Numbered from the stretch's first letter, positions 24,020 to 33,484 are shown. The stretch is DNA of 64,000 bases from Rikenellaceae bacterium (GCA_015059965.1 SUZM01000005.1:1-64000), one strand, 5' to 3'. Made by a program: numbers and translations. Notes: generated from the sequence alone by a model not told the origin.

Positions 24020-26549
24020 CGTCTTCAGATTTCGCAGATTTCCATTTTTTGCGTAGCGTAATCCCGAGGGCTGCAAGGCCGCCGCCCAAGATCAGCAGCG
24101 AACAACAGAGGGTTATCCCCTCCACCGCAGACCAGGCCGGGGCCCGGAACTCCCACTCCACGGTGTGGCGACCGGCCGGGAGCTGCATGCCGCGCAACAC
24201 ATAGTTGGCCCGGAAGGCAGGGGTCTCCACCCCATCGACCCGGGCCGTCCACCCCTTGTCGTAGTAGATCTCCGAGAAGAGGGCTACGGCCGGCTCCGAG
24301 GCCTCATATTCATACTTCAGGCGGTTGGGTTGGTACTCCGTAAGGCGGATGTCGCCCACAAACTCACGAAGCGTATCGGCGGGTTGCCACTCCAGGCGGT
24401 CGGCCTTGTCGATATCTTCGCGACGGATGACCGCCACTCGCGTGGGGTCGACCTCTCCGAGGCGCCGGATCTCCTCCTCGGCCGAGTCGGCCAAAAGGGT
24501 GTACTCCGCAAACCAGGCGGCACCGGCAGCCGTCGGACGGTGCAGGACTGAGTCGGGCGAGAGGATCACATAGCGGGTATTGAGCATATCCAGCACCCCC
24601 TCATCCAGCCGGTTCAGGTAGTGGTCGATCAGATCCTGATAGCGCGAGAGTTTGGCACCGTGGTAGCCACCCACCGAGCGGTGGAAGTAGCTCGTCGTGG
24701 CATCGTTGAAGGGGCTCACCGTGAGGTTCAGCACCCGATAGCCGGGCTCCGTATCGCGGAGGATTTGGCGATCGGCCGCGGTCGGGGTGACGCGGTTACG
24801 ATGGGCCGTCACAAAGTCGTCGTGCGAGAGGTAGCGCAGATCCACCGGCACCAGATCGACCAGCACCAGCAGGCTGACGATGGTCAGCAGCAACCCACGG
24901 TTCATACCGCGGCGCAGGTAGAGCCAAAGGGCTGCCGCCGTGAGCAGAACCAGGATCAGCGAACGCCACGCATCGCCGGCCATGAGCGAGGCTCGCTCCG
25001 AGGCCATCGCCTCGGCGGCCGTGCGACCCAACTCGATATCGAGTCCCTGGCGCAGTTCCTGCTCCATGCCCGCCTCGCGGAACCATTGGCCGAATTGCGC
25101 AGTCAGCTGCTCCTCGGAAGCGGCATAGCCGAAGTCGAAGAGCGAACTGCCCGCTACGGCAAAGAGCAGGCAGACTCCGCCCACCACAGCCGTAGCCCAG
25201 GCCAAGGCGCGGGTATAACGCCGGCGCTCTCCGGCCTCCTGCTTCGGCAGTCGCCAAAGTTTCGAGAGGGCAAGGGCCAGCATCAGCGGTGCAGTCCACT
25301 GTACCACCACCAGGAACATCGAGACGGTGCGAAACTTATTGTAGCCGGGCAGGATGCGGAACATCAGCTCGGTAAGGGTCATAAAGTGCGAACCCCAGGC
25401 CAGCAGCAACGCCACGAGCGATGCCGCCACCACCCACCAGCGATCGCGACCGCGGGCCAGGATCAGCCCCATGAGGGCCAAAAGAATCACCACGGCACCC
25501 AAGTAGGTGGGGCCGGCCGTGAAGGGCTGATCGCCCCAATAGGTCGGCAGTTGTCGGGCCAGATCCGAAAGGCCGTAGGGGGCCAGAGCCTCAGCCACCT
25601 CGCCATTGCGGGCAAACGAACGCATCGAGTCGCCTCCCATGAAGTCGGGGATTAGCAGGTTCCAACTCTCGGCCGGGCCGTAGCTCCAGGCCGTAGCATA
25701 GGCCAGATCAAGCCCCTCGGCGCCCTCGGCGGCCTCAGCGGTCTGTTCGGCCACCAGCTCCGAGCCGCCACGAATCGTATCGGGCGTATGTTGCAGGGTG
25801 TACCAAAGGGGGGCAAAGTTCGAGCCCACGGCCACCACACCGGCCAGGGCCAGCAGCGCCGTGCGCTTCAGAAAATCGGGGATTCGCCGCTCCGCCACGG
25901 CGAAGTATCCTTCGGAGAGCCACATCAAGGCCATGGCCACCAAAAAGTAGTAGGTGATCTGCGGGTGGTTGGCACCAATCTCAAGCGAGGCGAAGAGGGC
26001 TGTTACGACGGCACCCGTCCACGGGTTCTTGCGCAGGGCAAGCCACGCGCCTCCCATCATGGGCGGAGCATAGACCAGGGCCCACATCTTGGTGATGTGG
26101 CCGGCACCGATGATCAGCAGAAAGTAGGTCGAGAGGCCGTAGGCGAGCGAAGGAGCGATGGCGACCCAGGGATTGACCCCTACCATCCAGAGCATGAGCC
26201 ACATGGCCAACATCGAAAAGAGCAGGAAGGCCGCCGGCGTGTCGATGAGGCCGACCACCCTGCCGAGGCTGTTTTTCACCAACTGTGCGGGGTAAGCCAC
26301 ATTGATCAGGTAGGCCGGCATGCCACCGAACATGCCACCGGTCCACTGGGGATCCTCGCCCGTCTCGGCGCGGCATTGGCGGATGTCGTGGGCCATCCCC
26401 TCATACTGCACCACATCGTGCTGCGAGAGCTCCTCGCCCGCGAACTGCGGGGCAAAATAGAGGGCACTGACGGCAAAAAAGAGCACGAAGGCCGCCCCAA
26501 AGGGGACCATCTGCCGCCAATTCCAAGACCCGAATAGACGATTCAGCAT
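24006..26549 (-). CDS. YfhO-like large membrane protein
   Basis: An 847-residue polytopic protein (about twelve or more hydrophobic segments) with an N-terminal half resembling GT-C-type membrane glycosyltransferases and YfhO (QHDVVQYEGMAHDIRQ, GGMPAYLINVAYP) and a soluble C-terminal beta domain (EIYYDKGWTARVDG). ATG 26549 is chosen: the in-frame ATG at 26576 overlaps the -7 box TACCTTTG (26574-26581). It may glycosylate an envelope polymer or protein, which is inference. First gene of the ftsX-uppP-truB-queA run. Confidence 0.85.
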   Translation of the reverse strand: MLNRLFGSWNWRQMVPFGAAFVLFFAVSALYFAPQFAGEELSQHDVVQYEGMAHDIRQCRAETGEDPQWTGGMFGGMPAYLINVAYPAQLVKNSLGRVVGLIDTPAAFLLFSMLAMWLMLWMVGVNPWVAIAPSLAYGLSTYFLLIIGAGHITKMWALVYAPPMMGGAWLALRKNPWTGAVVTALFASLEIGANHPQITYYFLVAMALMWLSEGYFAVAERRIPDFLKRTALLALAGVVAVGSNFAPLWYTLQHTPDTIRGGSELVAEQTAEAAEGAEGLDLAYATAWSYGPAESWNLLIPDFMGGDSMRSFARNGEVAEALAPYGLSDLARQLPTYWGDQPFTAGPTYLGAVVILLALMGLILARGRDRWWVVAASLVALLLAWGSHFMTLTELMFRILPGYNKFRTVSMFLVVVQWTAPLMLALALSKLWRLPKQEAGERRRYTRALAWATAVVGGVCLLFAVAGSSLFDFGYAASEEQLTAQFGQWFREAGMEQELRQGLDIELGRTAAEAMASERASLMAGDAWRSLILVLLTAAALWLYLRRGMNRGLLLTIVSLLVLVDLVPVDLRYLSHDDFVTAHRNRVTPTAADRQILRDTEPGYRVLNLTVSPFNDATTSYFHRSVGGYHGAKLSRYQDLIDHYLNRLDEGVLDMLNTRYVILSPDSVLHRPTAAGAAWFAEYTLLADSAEEEIRRLGEVDPTRVAVIRREDIDKADRLEWQPADTLREFVGDIRLTEYQPNRLKYEYEASEPAVALFSEIYYDKGWTARVDGVETPAFRANYVLRGMQLPAGRHTVEWEFRAPAWSAVEGITLCCSLLILGGGLAALGITLRKKWKSAKSEDDERR

Positions 26550-26573
26550 AAAATCGAAATTTGTTACAAAATG

Positions 26574-26581
26574 CAAAGGTA
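26574..26581 (-). promoter_or_regulatory. -7 box (TACCTTTG) of the YfhO-ftsX-uppP-truB-queA run
   Basis: Minus-strand TACCTTTG 25 bases upstream of the chosen ATG; no clear -33 box. Confidence 0.5.
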
Positions 26582-26686
26582 CGACATTTTTGTGGAATTT
26601 CGGGCCCCATACCTAAATAATATGCTTTTTTTCAAGAAATGAAGCTTTTTACACCCAAAAACACCCCTCGGATCAACTTTTTTCAC

Positions 26687-26694
26687 TATCTTTG
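26687..26694 (+). promoter_or_regulatory. -7 box (TATCTTTG) of the polyprenyl synthase gene
   Basis: TATCTTTG with a long predicted leader of about 138 nt; no clear -33 box. Confidence 0.4.
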
Positions 26695-26836
26695 CATGAT
26701 ATAGCAAAACACCGAACAAGAAAACATCGCCTGAAGTTCAGGCCAAATTTCGTAACCGCAAAAAACCAAGGGAGATTCCATAAAAGAAGATCCCGACATT
26801 GTTTAACTTTTTACTAAATGTTATAGAAGATCCCTT

Positions 26837-27823
26837 ATGATCACACTCGATGAGATACGCCGACCGATCGAGGGGCTCCTGGAGGAGTTCGACCGCTTTA
26901 TCGGAGAGCACTTTACCGCAGATGGGGAGCTCCTGTCGGAGATGTTACACCATGCCCTTTCGGCACGCGGCAAGGGGGTTCGCCCCATGTTGGTCTTTCT
27001 CTCGGCCCTGCTCCATGCCGGCGAAGCGAGCCGCGTGGGACAGCGCAGCCACCTGGCAGCCATGCTTGTCGAGATGATTCACACCGCGTCACTGATCCAC
27101 GACGACGTGATCGACGAGGCCGACGAGCGCCGCGGCCGACCCTCGGCCAACGCCCTCTGGCAGTCGCGCAATGCGGTGATTCTGGGCGACTATATTTTGG
27201 CACGAAACATGTCGATCGGTCTCGAAAGCGGGCAGTTCGACCTGGTGACCCACATCACCCGCGCCATGACCACCCTTTGCGAGGGAGAGGTGCTACAGAG
27301 CGAGAACGCCCGCCGCAAGATCGTCTCGCGCGAGCGCTACCTCGATGTGATCCGCCGCAAGACCGCCTCGCTGCTGGCCGTGAGCGCCTCGGCCGGAGCC
27401 CTCTCGGTGGGTGCATGCTCCGACAAAGTGGAGCGCATGCACCGCATAGGCGAGGCCCTCGGCATGGCCTTCCAGATCCAGGACGATGTGCTGGACTACC
27501 TGCGCGAGGCCGAGACCGGAAAGCCCAAGAACAACGACCTGAGGGAGGGGAAGATCACCCTGCCGTTGCTCCATGTCCTGGAGCACGCCTCCGCGGAGCG
27601 CCAGGCGGAGTTGCTGGAGCGCCTGGCCGCCTGCCACTCGGACAACGAAGCGGTGGAGTACCTGCAGGCGGTAGTCGAAGGGTGCGGAGGGCTGGAGGAG
27701 GCCCGCCGCGTGATGGAGGAGTACATCACCCGGGCGCAAGAGCTGCTCAGGGAGTACGATCCCAGCCCGGCCCGCGAGGGGCTTGAGAAACTGGCCCGAT
27801 TTATCGGCGAAAGACTCTCATAA
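26837..27823 (+). CDS. Polyprenyl diphosphate synthase
   Basis: A trans-isoprenyl synthase (328 residues) that extends allylic diphosphates with IPP, probably for the menaquinone side chain or a related long-chain prenyl product. The two Asp-rich motifs are LIHDDVID (first) and QIQDDVLDY (second); GKGVRPMLVFLSAL and EGEVLQ also fit. The chain length cannot be set from sequence alone. It precedes an MFS transporter by 26 bp, possibly in one transcript. Confidence 0.92.
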   Translation: MITLDEIRRPIEGLLEEFDRFIGEHFTADGELLSEMLHHALSARGKGVRPMLVFLSALLHAGEASRVGQRSHLAAMLVEMIHTASLIHDDVIDEADERRGRPSANALWQSRNAVILGDYILARNMSIGLESGQFDLVTHITRAMTTLCEGEVLQSENARRKIVSRERYLDVIRRKTASLLAVSASAGALSVGACSDKVERMHRIGEALGMAFQIQDDVLDYLREAETGKPKNNDLREGKITLPLLHVLEHASAERQAELLERLAACHSDNEAVEYLQAVVEGCGGLEEARRVMEEYITRAQELLREYDPSPAREGLEKLARFIGERLS

Positions 27824-27849
27824 GAATCCGTTAATCAATCTTATAGCAT

Positions 27850-29127
27850 ATGGTTCAACACACGAAATCCGAAAACTACACCCTGCCGATTGCGGTGATG
27901 TTTTCGCTCTTCTTCATGATCGCCTTCGTGACGAACTTTGCCGGCTCGATGGGCGTTATCGTACAAAATCAGTTTGGGGCGAGCAACGCCCTTTCGCAAC
28001 TCGGCACCCTGGCCAACTTCATCGCCTACGCCTGCATGGGCATCCCGGCCGGCGTGATCCTGAAGCGCAAAGGCTACAAATTCACCTCGCTGGCAGCCGT
28101 AACGGTGGGCTTCCTGGGCGTGGGTATTCAGTTCCTCTCGGGCTATGCCGAATCTTTCGCAGTCTATGTGCTGGGGGCCTTCGTGGCGGGCTTCTCGATG
28201 TGCATGCTCAACATCGTGGTCAATCCGATGCTCAACACCCTGGGCGGCGGAGGCAACCGCGGAAATCAACTCCTGCAGTTTGGCGGTTCGTGCAACTCGA
28301 TCGGTGGCACCATAGCCCCCATCCTGCTGGGCTATCTGATTGGCGGTGAAGCCAAAACAGCCACCGTGGGTCAGGCAGCCCCCGCCATGATCATTGCCAT
28401 GGCAATCTTCGCCCTGGCCTTTGTCGTTATCTTCTTCACGCGCATCCCCGAACCCCACATGGAGCGCCCCGAGGAGCGGGCCGAACGCCTGAAGGGCAAA
28501 AGCCGCAAAGACCCCTACGGTCCCCTCTCGTTTCGTCACTTTGCGCTGGGAGCCGTAGCCATCTTCTTCTATGTGGGTATCGAGGTGGGTATTCCCAATA
28601 TCGCCAACCTCTACATGTCCGACCTGGAGTGGGTCGGCCCCGCCGTGGCCGGCACGGTGGTTGGCGGCTACTGGTTCCTGATGATGTGCGGCCGTCTGCT
28701 GGGCGGTGTGGCAAGCAGCCGAATCTCCTCGCGCACGATGCTCGCGACAGTCTCCACGCTCGCCATCGGCTTTGTCCTCTGCCTGATCCTGATCCCCGAA
28801 ACAGCGCGCGTCACCATCCCCCTGCTCAACAGCGAAGTGCCCCTGAAGATGCTCTTCATGCTCTTGTGCGGTCTCTGCACCTCAGTGATGTGGGGTGCGA
28901 TCTTCAACCTCGCAGCCGAGGGGTTGGGCAAGTACACCCCTGCCGCCTCGGGAATCTTCATGGCCCTGGTTTGTGGCGGCGGCATCCTCCCCTTCGTGCA
29001 GGGCTTTGCGGCCGATCTGGTGGGCTTTGTGCAGAGCTACTGGGTGATCGTGGCCGCCCTGAGCTACCTGCTCTTCTATGCCCTGGCAGGCTCGAAGAAC
29101 GTAAACCGCGATATTCCCACCGAATGA
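27850..29127 (+). CDS. Sugar MFS transporter (FucP/GluP-like)
   Basis: A 425-residue twelve-helix major facilitator of the fucose:H+ symporter family (FHS), recognisable by IAYACMGIPAGVILKRKGYK and VVNPMLNTLGGGGNRGNQL, followed by QFGGSCNSIGGTIAP. A central cytoplasmic loop is rich in Glu/Arg (RPEERAERLKGK). Likely uptake of a hexose such as glucose or galactose; the exact sugar is not determined. No sugar-catabolic gene adjoins it. Confidence 0.88.
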   Translation: MVQHTKSENYTLPIAVMFSLFFMIAFVTNFAGSMGVIVQNQFGASNALSQLGTLANFIAYACMGIPAGVILKRKGYKFTSLAAVTVGFLGVGIQFLSGYAESFAVYVLGAFVAGFSMCMLNIVVNPMLNTLGGGGNRGNQLLQFGGSCNSIGGTIAPILLGYLIGGEAKTATVGQAAPAMIIAMAIFALAFVVIFFTRIPEPHMERPEERAERLKGKSRKDPYGPLSFRHFALGAVAIFFYVGIEVGIPNIANLYMSDLEWVGPAVAGTVVGGYWFLMMCGRLLGGVASSRISSRTMLATVSTLAIGFVLCLILIPETARVTIPLLNSEVPLKMLFMLLCGLCTSVMWGAIFNLAAEGLGKYTPAASGIFMALVCGGGILPFVQGFAADLVGFVQSYWVIVAALSYLLFYALAGSKNVNRDIPTE

Positions 29128-29130
29128 ACA

Positions 29131-29160
29131 ATGAGCAGTGAGTAATGAGCAATGAGTAAT
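29131..29160 (+). repeat. Short ATGAGCA/GTGAGTA repeats
   Basis: Alternating ATGAGCA and GTGAGTA/ATGAGTA units right after the MFS stop codon. Sixteen bases of this (TGAGTAATGAGCAATG) recur as the exact reverse complement near 42888. Confidence 0.7.
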
Positions 29161-29215
29161 GATTTGCTTGTCGTTATGAATATTACCCGAGAATATTCCG
29201 CCGCGTAAGCCAACT

Positions 29216-29296
29216 AATTGTGAATTGTGAATTGTGAATTGTGAATTGTGAATTGTGAATTGTGAATTGTGAATTGTGAATTGCGAATTGTGAATT
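29216..29296 (+). repeat. 7-bp tandem repeat (AATTGTG)n
   Basis: About 11.5 copies of a 7-bp unit, with one variant unit (GCG for GTG near 29283). It lies 43 bases upstream of the -7 box of the rlmD-type gene and is followed by related AATTCCT-type repeats up to about 29334. Copy number could change by slippage. Confidence 0.9.
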
Positions 29297-29338
29297 AAAA
29301 AATTCCTCATTCCTAACTCCTAATTCCTAATTGTTTTG

Positions 29339-29346
29339 TATCTTTG
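29339..29346 (+). promoter_or_regulatory. -7 box (TATCTTTG) of the rlmD-type gene
   Basis: TATCTTTG directly after a repeat tract; leader about 25 nt. Confidence 0.5.
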
Positions 29347-29375
29347 CGCATTAAGCGTAAAGATACAAAACTTTT

Positions 29376-30794
29376 ATGGCTCGCAAAAAACAGAATTACC
29401 CTCTGATCGAGGGACTTGAGATAACGACCCTCGCTGCCGAGGGCAAGGCCATGGGGCGGTGGAACGACCAGGTGGTCTTCGTACCGATGACCGTCCCCGG
29501 GGATGTGGTCGATGTGCAGATCCGCGTGAAACGCAGACGGTTTATGGAGGGCTTCGTGGTGAACTACCGCAAGCACTCCGACCTGAAATCGAAACCCTTC
29601 TGCGCACACTTCGGTGTCTGCGGAGGGTGCAAATGGCAAAATCTCCCCTACGAAGAGCAACTGCGCTTTAAGACCGAGCAGGTGCACGACCAGCTGACCC
29701 GAATTGGCAAGATCGAGCTGCCGGAGATCCGCCCCTGCTTAGGCTCGGCCCAGACACAATTCTACCGCAACAAACTGGAGTACACCTTTGCCGATCGCCG
29801 CTGGATAACCTACGAGGAGATCGCCGATGCCGGCCGCGAGATCACCCCCGAACCCGCCCTCGGATTTCACATTCCCAACATGTTCGACAAGGTGCTCGAT
29901 ATCGAGAAGTGCTGGTTGCAGGCCGACCCTTCGAATGCCATACGCCTTGAGATCAAGCGCTTCTGCGTGGAGCACGGCTACACCTTCTACCACGCCCGCG
30001 AGCATACGGGGCTGATGCGTAACATCGTAATCCGCACCGCCTCAACGGGCGAGATCATGCTGATCGTGGTCTTCGCAAACAACGACAAGGAGCGCATTGA
30101 GGCGCTGATGAGCCACCTGAAAGCGACCTTCCCCGAGATCACCTCGCTGATCTATATGGTCAATACGAAGTGGAATGACTCCTTGGGCGACCAGGAGCCG
30201 ATCCTCTACGCCGGCAAGGATCATATCCTCGAGCAGATGGAGGGCCTCAAATTCAAGGTGGGCCCGAAATCCTTCTACCAGACCAACTCCGAGCAGGCCT
30301 ATGAGCTCTATAAGGTGGCCCGCGACTTTGCCGACCTGAAGCCCGAGGATACCCTCTACGACCTCTACACCGGAACGGGTACGATCGCCAACTTCTGCGC
30401 CTCGCGCTGTAAGAAGGTGGTCGGCATCGAGTATGTCCCCGAGGCTATCGAGGATGCCAAGGTCAATTCCGAGATCAACCAAATCGACAACACCGTATTC
30501 TATGCAGGCGATATGAAGGCTGTCCTGAGCGACCGCTTCGTGGCCGAGAACGGCCGTCCCGATGTGATCATCCTCGACCCGCCGCGTGCCGGAGTGGACG
30601 AACCGGTGATCGACGTGATCCTTCGCGCCGCCCCCGAGCGCATCGTCTATGTGAGCTGCAATCCCGCAACCCAGGCCCGCGATCTAGCCCTCATGGACGG
30701 CATGTACCGCGTGGAGGCCGTGCAGCCGGTCGATATGTTCCCCCACACGCACCATGTGGAGAATGTCGTAAAGCTCATAAAACGAAGTCTATAG
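29376..30794 (+). CDS. rlmD: RlmD-type 23S rRNA (uracil-C5) methyltransferase
   Basis: A SAM-dependent m5U methyltransferase of the RlmD/RumA family, 472 residues. An N-terminal TRAM domain (about 5-62) is followed by the Fe-S cluster motif CAHFGVCGGCKWQ, the SAM-binding DLYTGTGTIANF, the DPPRAG motif, and the catalytic Cys in YVSCNPATQARD. Which rRNA uridine is methylated cannot be told from sequence; paralogs for U747 or U1939 exist. It is a single gene bounded by its own promoter and terminator. Confidence 0.9.
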   Translation: MARKKQNYPLIEGLEITTLAAEGKAMGRWNDQVVFVPMTVPGDVVDVQIRVKRRRFMEGFVVNYRKHSDLKSKPFCAHFGVCGGCKWQNLPYEEQLRFKTEQVHDQLTRIGKIELPEIRPCLGSAQTQFYRNKLEYTFADRRWITYEEIADAGREITPEPALGFHIPNMFDKVLDIEKCWLQADPSNAIRLEIKRFCVEHGYTFYHAREHTGLMRNIVIRTASTGEIMLIVVFANNDKERIEALMSHLKATFPEITSLIYMVNTKWNDSLGDQEPILYAGKDHILEQMEGLKFKVGPKSFYQTNSEQAYELYKVARDFADLKPEDTLYDLYTGTGTIANFCASRCKKVVGIEYVPEAIEDAKVNSEINQIDNTVFYAGDMKAVLSDRFVAENGRPDVIILDPPRAGVDEPVIDVILRAAPERIVYVSCNPATQARDLALMDGMYRVEAVQPVDMFPHTHHVENVVKLIKRSL

Positions 30795-30869
30795 CCCCTC
30801 AGCAAGGATTTCTCGAAGAAAAAGCGCTCTGTGCCGAGAGGGAATCGGAGGCACAAAAACAGGCAAAAA

Positions 30870-30913
30870 AGTGGTATAAAGATTTGCATTTTTATACCAC
30901 TCTTTTTATTTTT
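30870..30913 (+). terminator. Terminator of the rlmD-type gene
   Basis: An 11-bp perfect stem (30870-30880 with 30891-30901) then CTTTTTATTTTT. The next gene's -33 box lies in the loop and its -7 box in the T tract. Confidence 0.8.
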
Positions 30914-30914
30914 G
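30883..30914 (+). promoter_or_regulatory. Promoter of the FISUMP lipoprotein pair, interleaved with a terminator
   Basis: TTTG 30883-30886, 20 bases, TATTTTTG 30907-30914. The leader is about 50 nt. Confidence 0.6.
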
Positions 30915-30968
30915 TGATCGCATAAATTAACTTAATCAATAAATAGAAACACCTAACAGAAAAACACC

Positions 30969-32435
30969 ATGAAAAAATTTTGGCTTTTACCCCTTTTGCT
31001 GCTGGGCGTGGCAGGGTGTAGCGAAGAGAACACCGAACCGGTGAAATCTGAAAATCCTCCCGTGGAGGAACAGACCGTAATTTGTTCGCTATCAGCCCCC
31101 GAAGAGGGTGTAGAAATCGAACTCGAGGCCGGAGGATTCGAGATCTCGGGTACGGCCCTGGCCGATACGGGTAGCATCGAAACGGTCGAGCTCAAGGTGG
31201 GCGAAACGCTCATCGAGGCTGTAGCGCATGTACCCTTCACCTACAACTTCACCTTCCCGGAAGATCAGCAACCCGGTCCGCTGACCATCACCCTCAGCGC
31301 CACGGGCAACTTGGGCGGCAGTGACAGCAAGCGCGTAACCGTTACGCTCGTTGAAAGCGAGGAGCCCGAACCCGAGCAGACGGTGCAGGCGGCTCTGACG
31401 GCCCCGACCGAAGGTCTGGAGTGGATCTCGGAGGCTCCGCTGACCATCGCGGGCGAGGCCGAGGTCAATGTGGGAGAGATTCAAAGCGTAACCCTTACCG
31501 TGGGCGATCTGCCGATCACCGAGGTGAATGCCGTCCCCTTCACCTACGACTTCACAGCTCCCGAGAGCCTGGCCGAGGGTGAGCTGACCATCACCCTGAA
31601 GGTGGTGGGCGACCGAGGCGCCGAGGCCACCCAGTCGGTGACCATTACCCACAAAAAACCGACGGAGACCCCGCCCACGCCGCCCATCCCCACACCTGAA
31701 GAGGGGGAGATGGTCGATGCCCGCGACGGCAAGATCTACCGCACGGTACTCCTCGGAACCCAGACCTGGATGGCCGAGAACCTGGCCTACCTGCCGGAGG
31801 TCTATCCCGCAGAGGCTGCAGCCGATGCCGAGACCGGAAAGCGCTACTTCGTCCTGAACTACCAGGGCACCGACGTGGCCGCAGCCAAATCGACGGAGGA
31901 GTATGCCGCCTACGGAGTGCTCTACAACTGGTACGCAGCCAACGACACTTCGAGTCAAACAGGAAGCAATGCCTCCCCAAGCGGCGTGCGCGGAGTCTGC
32001 CCCGAGGGATGGCACCTCCCCTCACAGCAGGAGTGGCAACTCATGGAGGCCTGGGTGGCCGAGCAGCTTGAGCCCGTGACGGGCAACTACTGGATGGATG
32101 ATTGGGGCGATACGCACTACGATTCGGATCTGAAGAACGTCTGGTCGGCCTTGGCCGCCCAAGAGCTCTGGGGTGAGTCGCTGGGCGTTGAGAGCTATCC
32201 CGACCTGGCCAACGGCGGTCGCGACACCTTCGGATTTACGGCCCTGCCCGCCGGCTTCTGCTGGCAGACCGGCGCCTTCGAGTGGCGCGACTCCTCGACC
32301 GGCTTCTGGTCTACGGAGTACCAGTCTTACGGCGGAGGCTGCGTGGAACTCAACAACCTGCAGTACCACATCGCCTACACGAAATCGGGCTACAGCCCCT
32401 TGCGCGGATACTCGGTACGTTGCGTAAAGGACTAA
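30969..32435 (+). CDS. FISUMP-domain lipoprotein with two Ig-like repeats
   Basis: A 488-residue lipoprotein (LGVAGC, Cys17). Two Ig-like repeats of about 90 residues (about 36-122 and 130-222) share AxxxVPFTY(N/D)F and LTITL motifs. After a Pro/Thr linker comes a Fibrobacter succinogenes major paralogous (FISUMP) domain: DARDGKIYRTVLLGTQTWMA, YGVLYNWYAA, GVCPEGWHLPSQQEW and a final YSVRCVKD. These domains are surface-associated with no known activity. It is 37 bp upstream of a second FISUMP lipoprotein. Confidence 0.88.
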   Translation: MKKFWLLPLLLLGVAGCSEENTEPVKSENPPVEEQTVICSLSAPEEGVEIELEAGGFEISGTALADTGSIETVELKVGETLIEAVAHVPFTYNFTFPEDQQPGPLTITLSATGNLGGSDSKRVTVTLVESEEPEPEQTVQAALTAPTEGLEWISEAPLTIAGEAEVNVGEIQSVTLTVGDLPITEVNAVPFTYDFTAPESLAEGELTITLKVVGDRGAEATQSVTITHKKPTETPPTPPIPTPEEGEMVDARDGKIYRTVLLGTQTWMAENLAYLPEVYPAEAAADAETGKRYFVLNYQGTDVAAAKSTEEYAAYGVLYNWYAANDTSSQTGSNASPSGVRGVCPEGWHLPSQQEWQLMEAWVAEQLEPVTGNYWMDDWGDTHYDSDLKNVWSALAAQELWGESLGVESYPDLANGGRDTFGFTALPAGFCWQTGAFEWRDSSTGFWSTEYQSYGGGCVELNNLQYHIAYTKSGYSPLRGYSVRCVKD

Positions 32436-32472
32436 CCACCCCAGGTCGCCAACTCTCATAAACCGGAAAAAG

Positions 32473-33372
32473 ATGAAAAAGATGTGGATTTCGCTCCTGG
32501 CCCTGGCCCTCTGCGTCACGGCCTGCGAGAGCAACGATGAGCCATTGCCCAATGAGAATACCTCCGAGCAGCCCGAGCCCAAGCCCGAACCGGAACCCGA
32601 GCCCGAGCCCGAGCCCGACCTTACCCCCGAAGAGGGGACGATGACCGATCCGCGCGACGGGAACCTCTATAAGACGGTACGCCTGGGTGATCAGCTCTGG
32701 ATGGCCGAGAATCTGCGCTACTTCCCTGTCGAGGAGCAGCTGCTCGACATCTCGGGCACGGAGCCCCGCTACTATGTGATCTTTGACAACGACCTACAAA
32801 GCGAGATGGGCCAACTCTCTCTCGAAACGTACGGTGCATTCTACAATCTGCCCGCAGCCACACAGGGCGAAGAGCTCCTGCAGGCCGGCGAACAGCGCAT
32901 CGTGCGCGGCATCTGCCCCGAGGGGTGGCACCTCCCCTCGCAGCAGGAGTGGGATCTTTTGGCGCAATATGTTCTCGATGCCGGCATGGCGGCCGTGATG
33001 GCCGATGGCACGGTGGATCCCACAGCCATAGCCAAGGCCTTGGCCTCGAACGACATGTGGATCATGCCCTACGAAACGGAGATCGAGCCGCAACCCACCT
33101 GGTGCGCCTACGATCTGACCACGAACAACGCCTCGAAGTTCGACGGCAAGCCTGTCGGCTTCCGAGCCTGCTCGGTGGGGCAGGACGAGGAGCTCTGGAT
33201 GCACGCCTGCTACAGCGCCGGCTGGTGGAGCAGCAACACAGCCGTATCGCTGGTCAATATGGGCGTAGAGTTCGGTATCACGGTGCGCATGTGGTCTGAT
33301 CTGCAAACCTTCGTCACCAATTCGGAGTTCAACCCCGGTGTAGCCCTTCCGGTGCGTTGTCTGAAAGATTAG
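32473..33372 (+). CDS. FISUMP-domain lipoprotein with Glu-Pro linker
   Basis: A 299-residue lipoprotein (CVTAC, Cys17). A Glu-Pro/Lys-Pro repeat linker (residues about 34-52, six-base DNA repeats) leads into one FISUMP domain: DPRDGNLYKTVRLGDQLWMA, YGAFYNLPAAT, GICPEGWHLPSQQEWDLL, ending LPVRCLKD. It has no Ig-like repeats, unlike its upstream neighbour. The linker probably extends the domain from the membrane. Confidence 0.88.
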   Translation: MKKMWISLLALALCVTACESNDEPLPNENTSEQPEPKPEPEPEPEPEPDLTPEEGTMTDPRDGNLYKTVRLGDQLWMAENLRYFPVEEQLLDISGTEPRYYVIFDNDLQSEMGQLSLETYGAFYNLPAATQGEELLQAGEQRIVRGICPEGWHLPSQQEWDLLAQYVLDAGMAAVMADGTVDPTAIAKALASNDMWIMPYETEIEPQPTWCAYDLTTNNASKFDGKPVGFRACSVGQDEELWMHACYSAGWWSSNTAVSLVNMGVEFGITVRMWSDLQTFVTNSEFNPGVALPVRCLKD

Positions 33373-33415
33373 AGGGCCAAAAATTGAAAACAGCTCCCTT
33401 CGAAGCTGCGAAAGG

Positions 33416-33457
33416 AAAAAGATCGCTCCCGTTTTTTGCGTGGAGCGATCTTTTTTC
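33416..33457 (+). terminator. Terminator after the FISUMP pair
   Basis: Stem AAAGATCGCTCC (ending 33428) with GGAGCGATCTTT (starting 33442), then T residues. Its loop carries the next gene's -33 box. Confidence 0.8.
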
Positions 33458-33466
33458 GTATTTTTG
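33435..33466 (+). promoter_or_regulatory. Promoter of the MBL hydrolase, interleaved with a terminator
   Basis: TTTG 33435-33438, 20 bases, TATTTTTG 33459-33466; the leader is about 14 nt. Confidence 0.6.
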
Positions 33467-33484
33467 TCCCAAATTGATTTTCGC

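Noticed and set aside
29131..29296. A CRISPR-like array
   Set aside because: Units are 7 bases long with no spacers; no cas gene is nearby. It is a simple tandem repeat.
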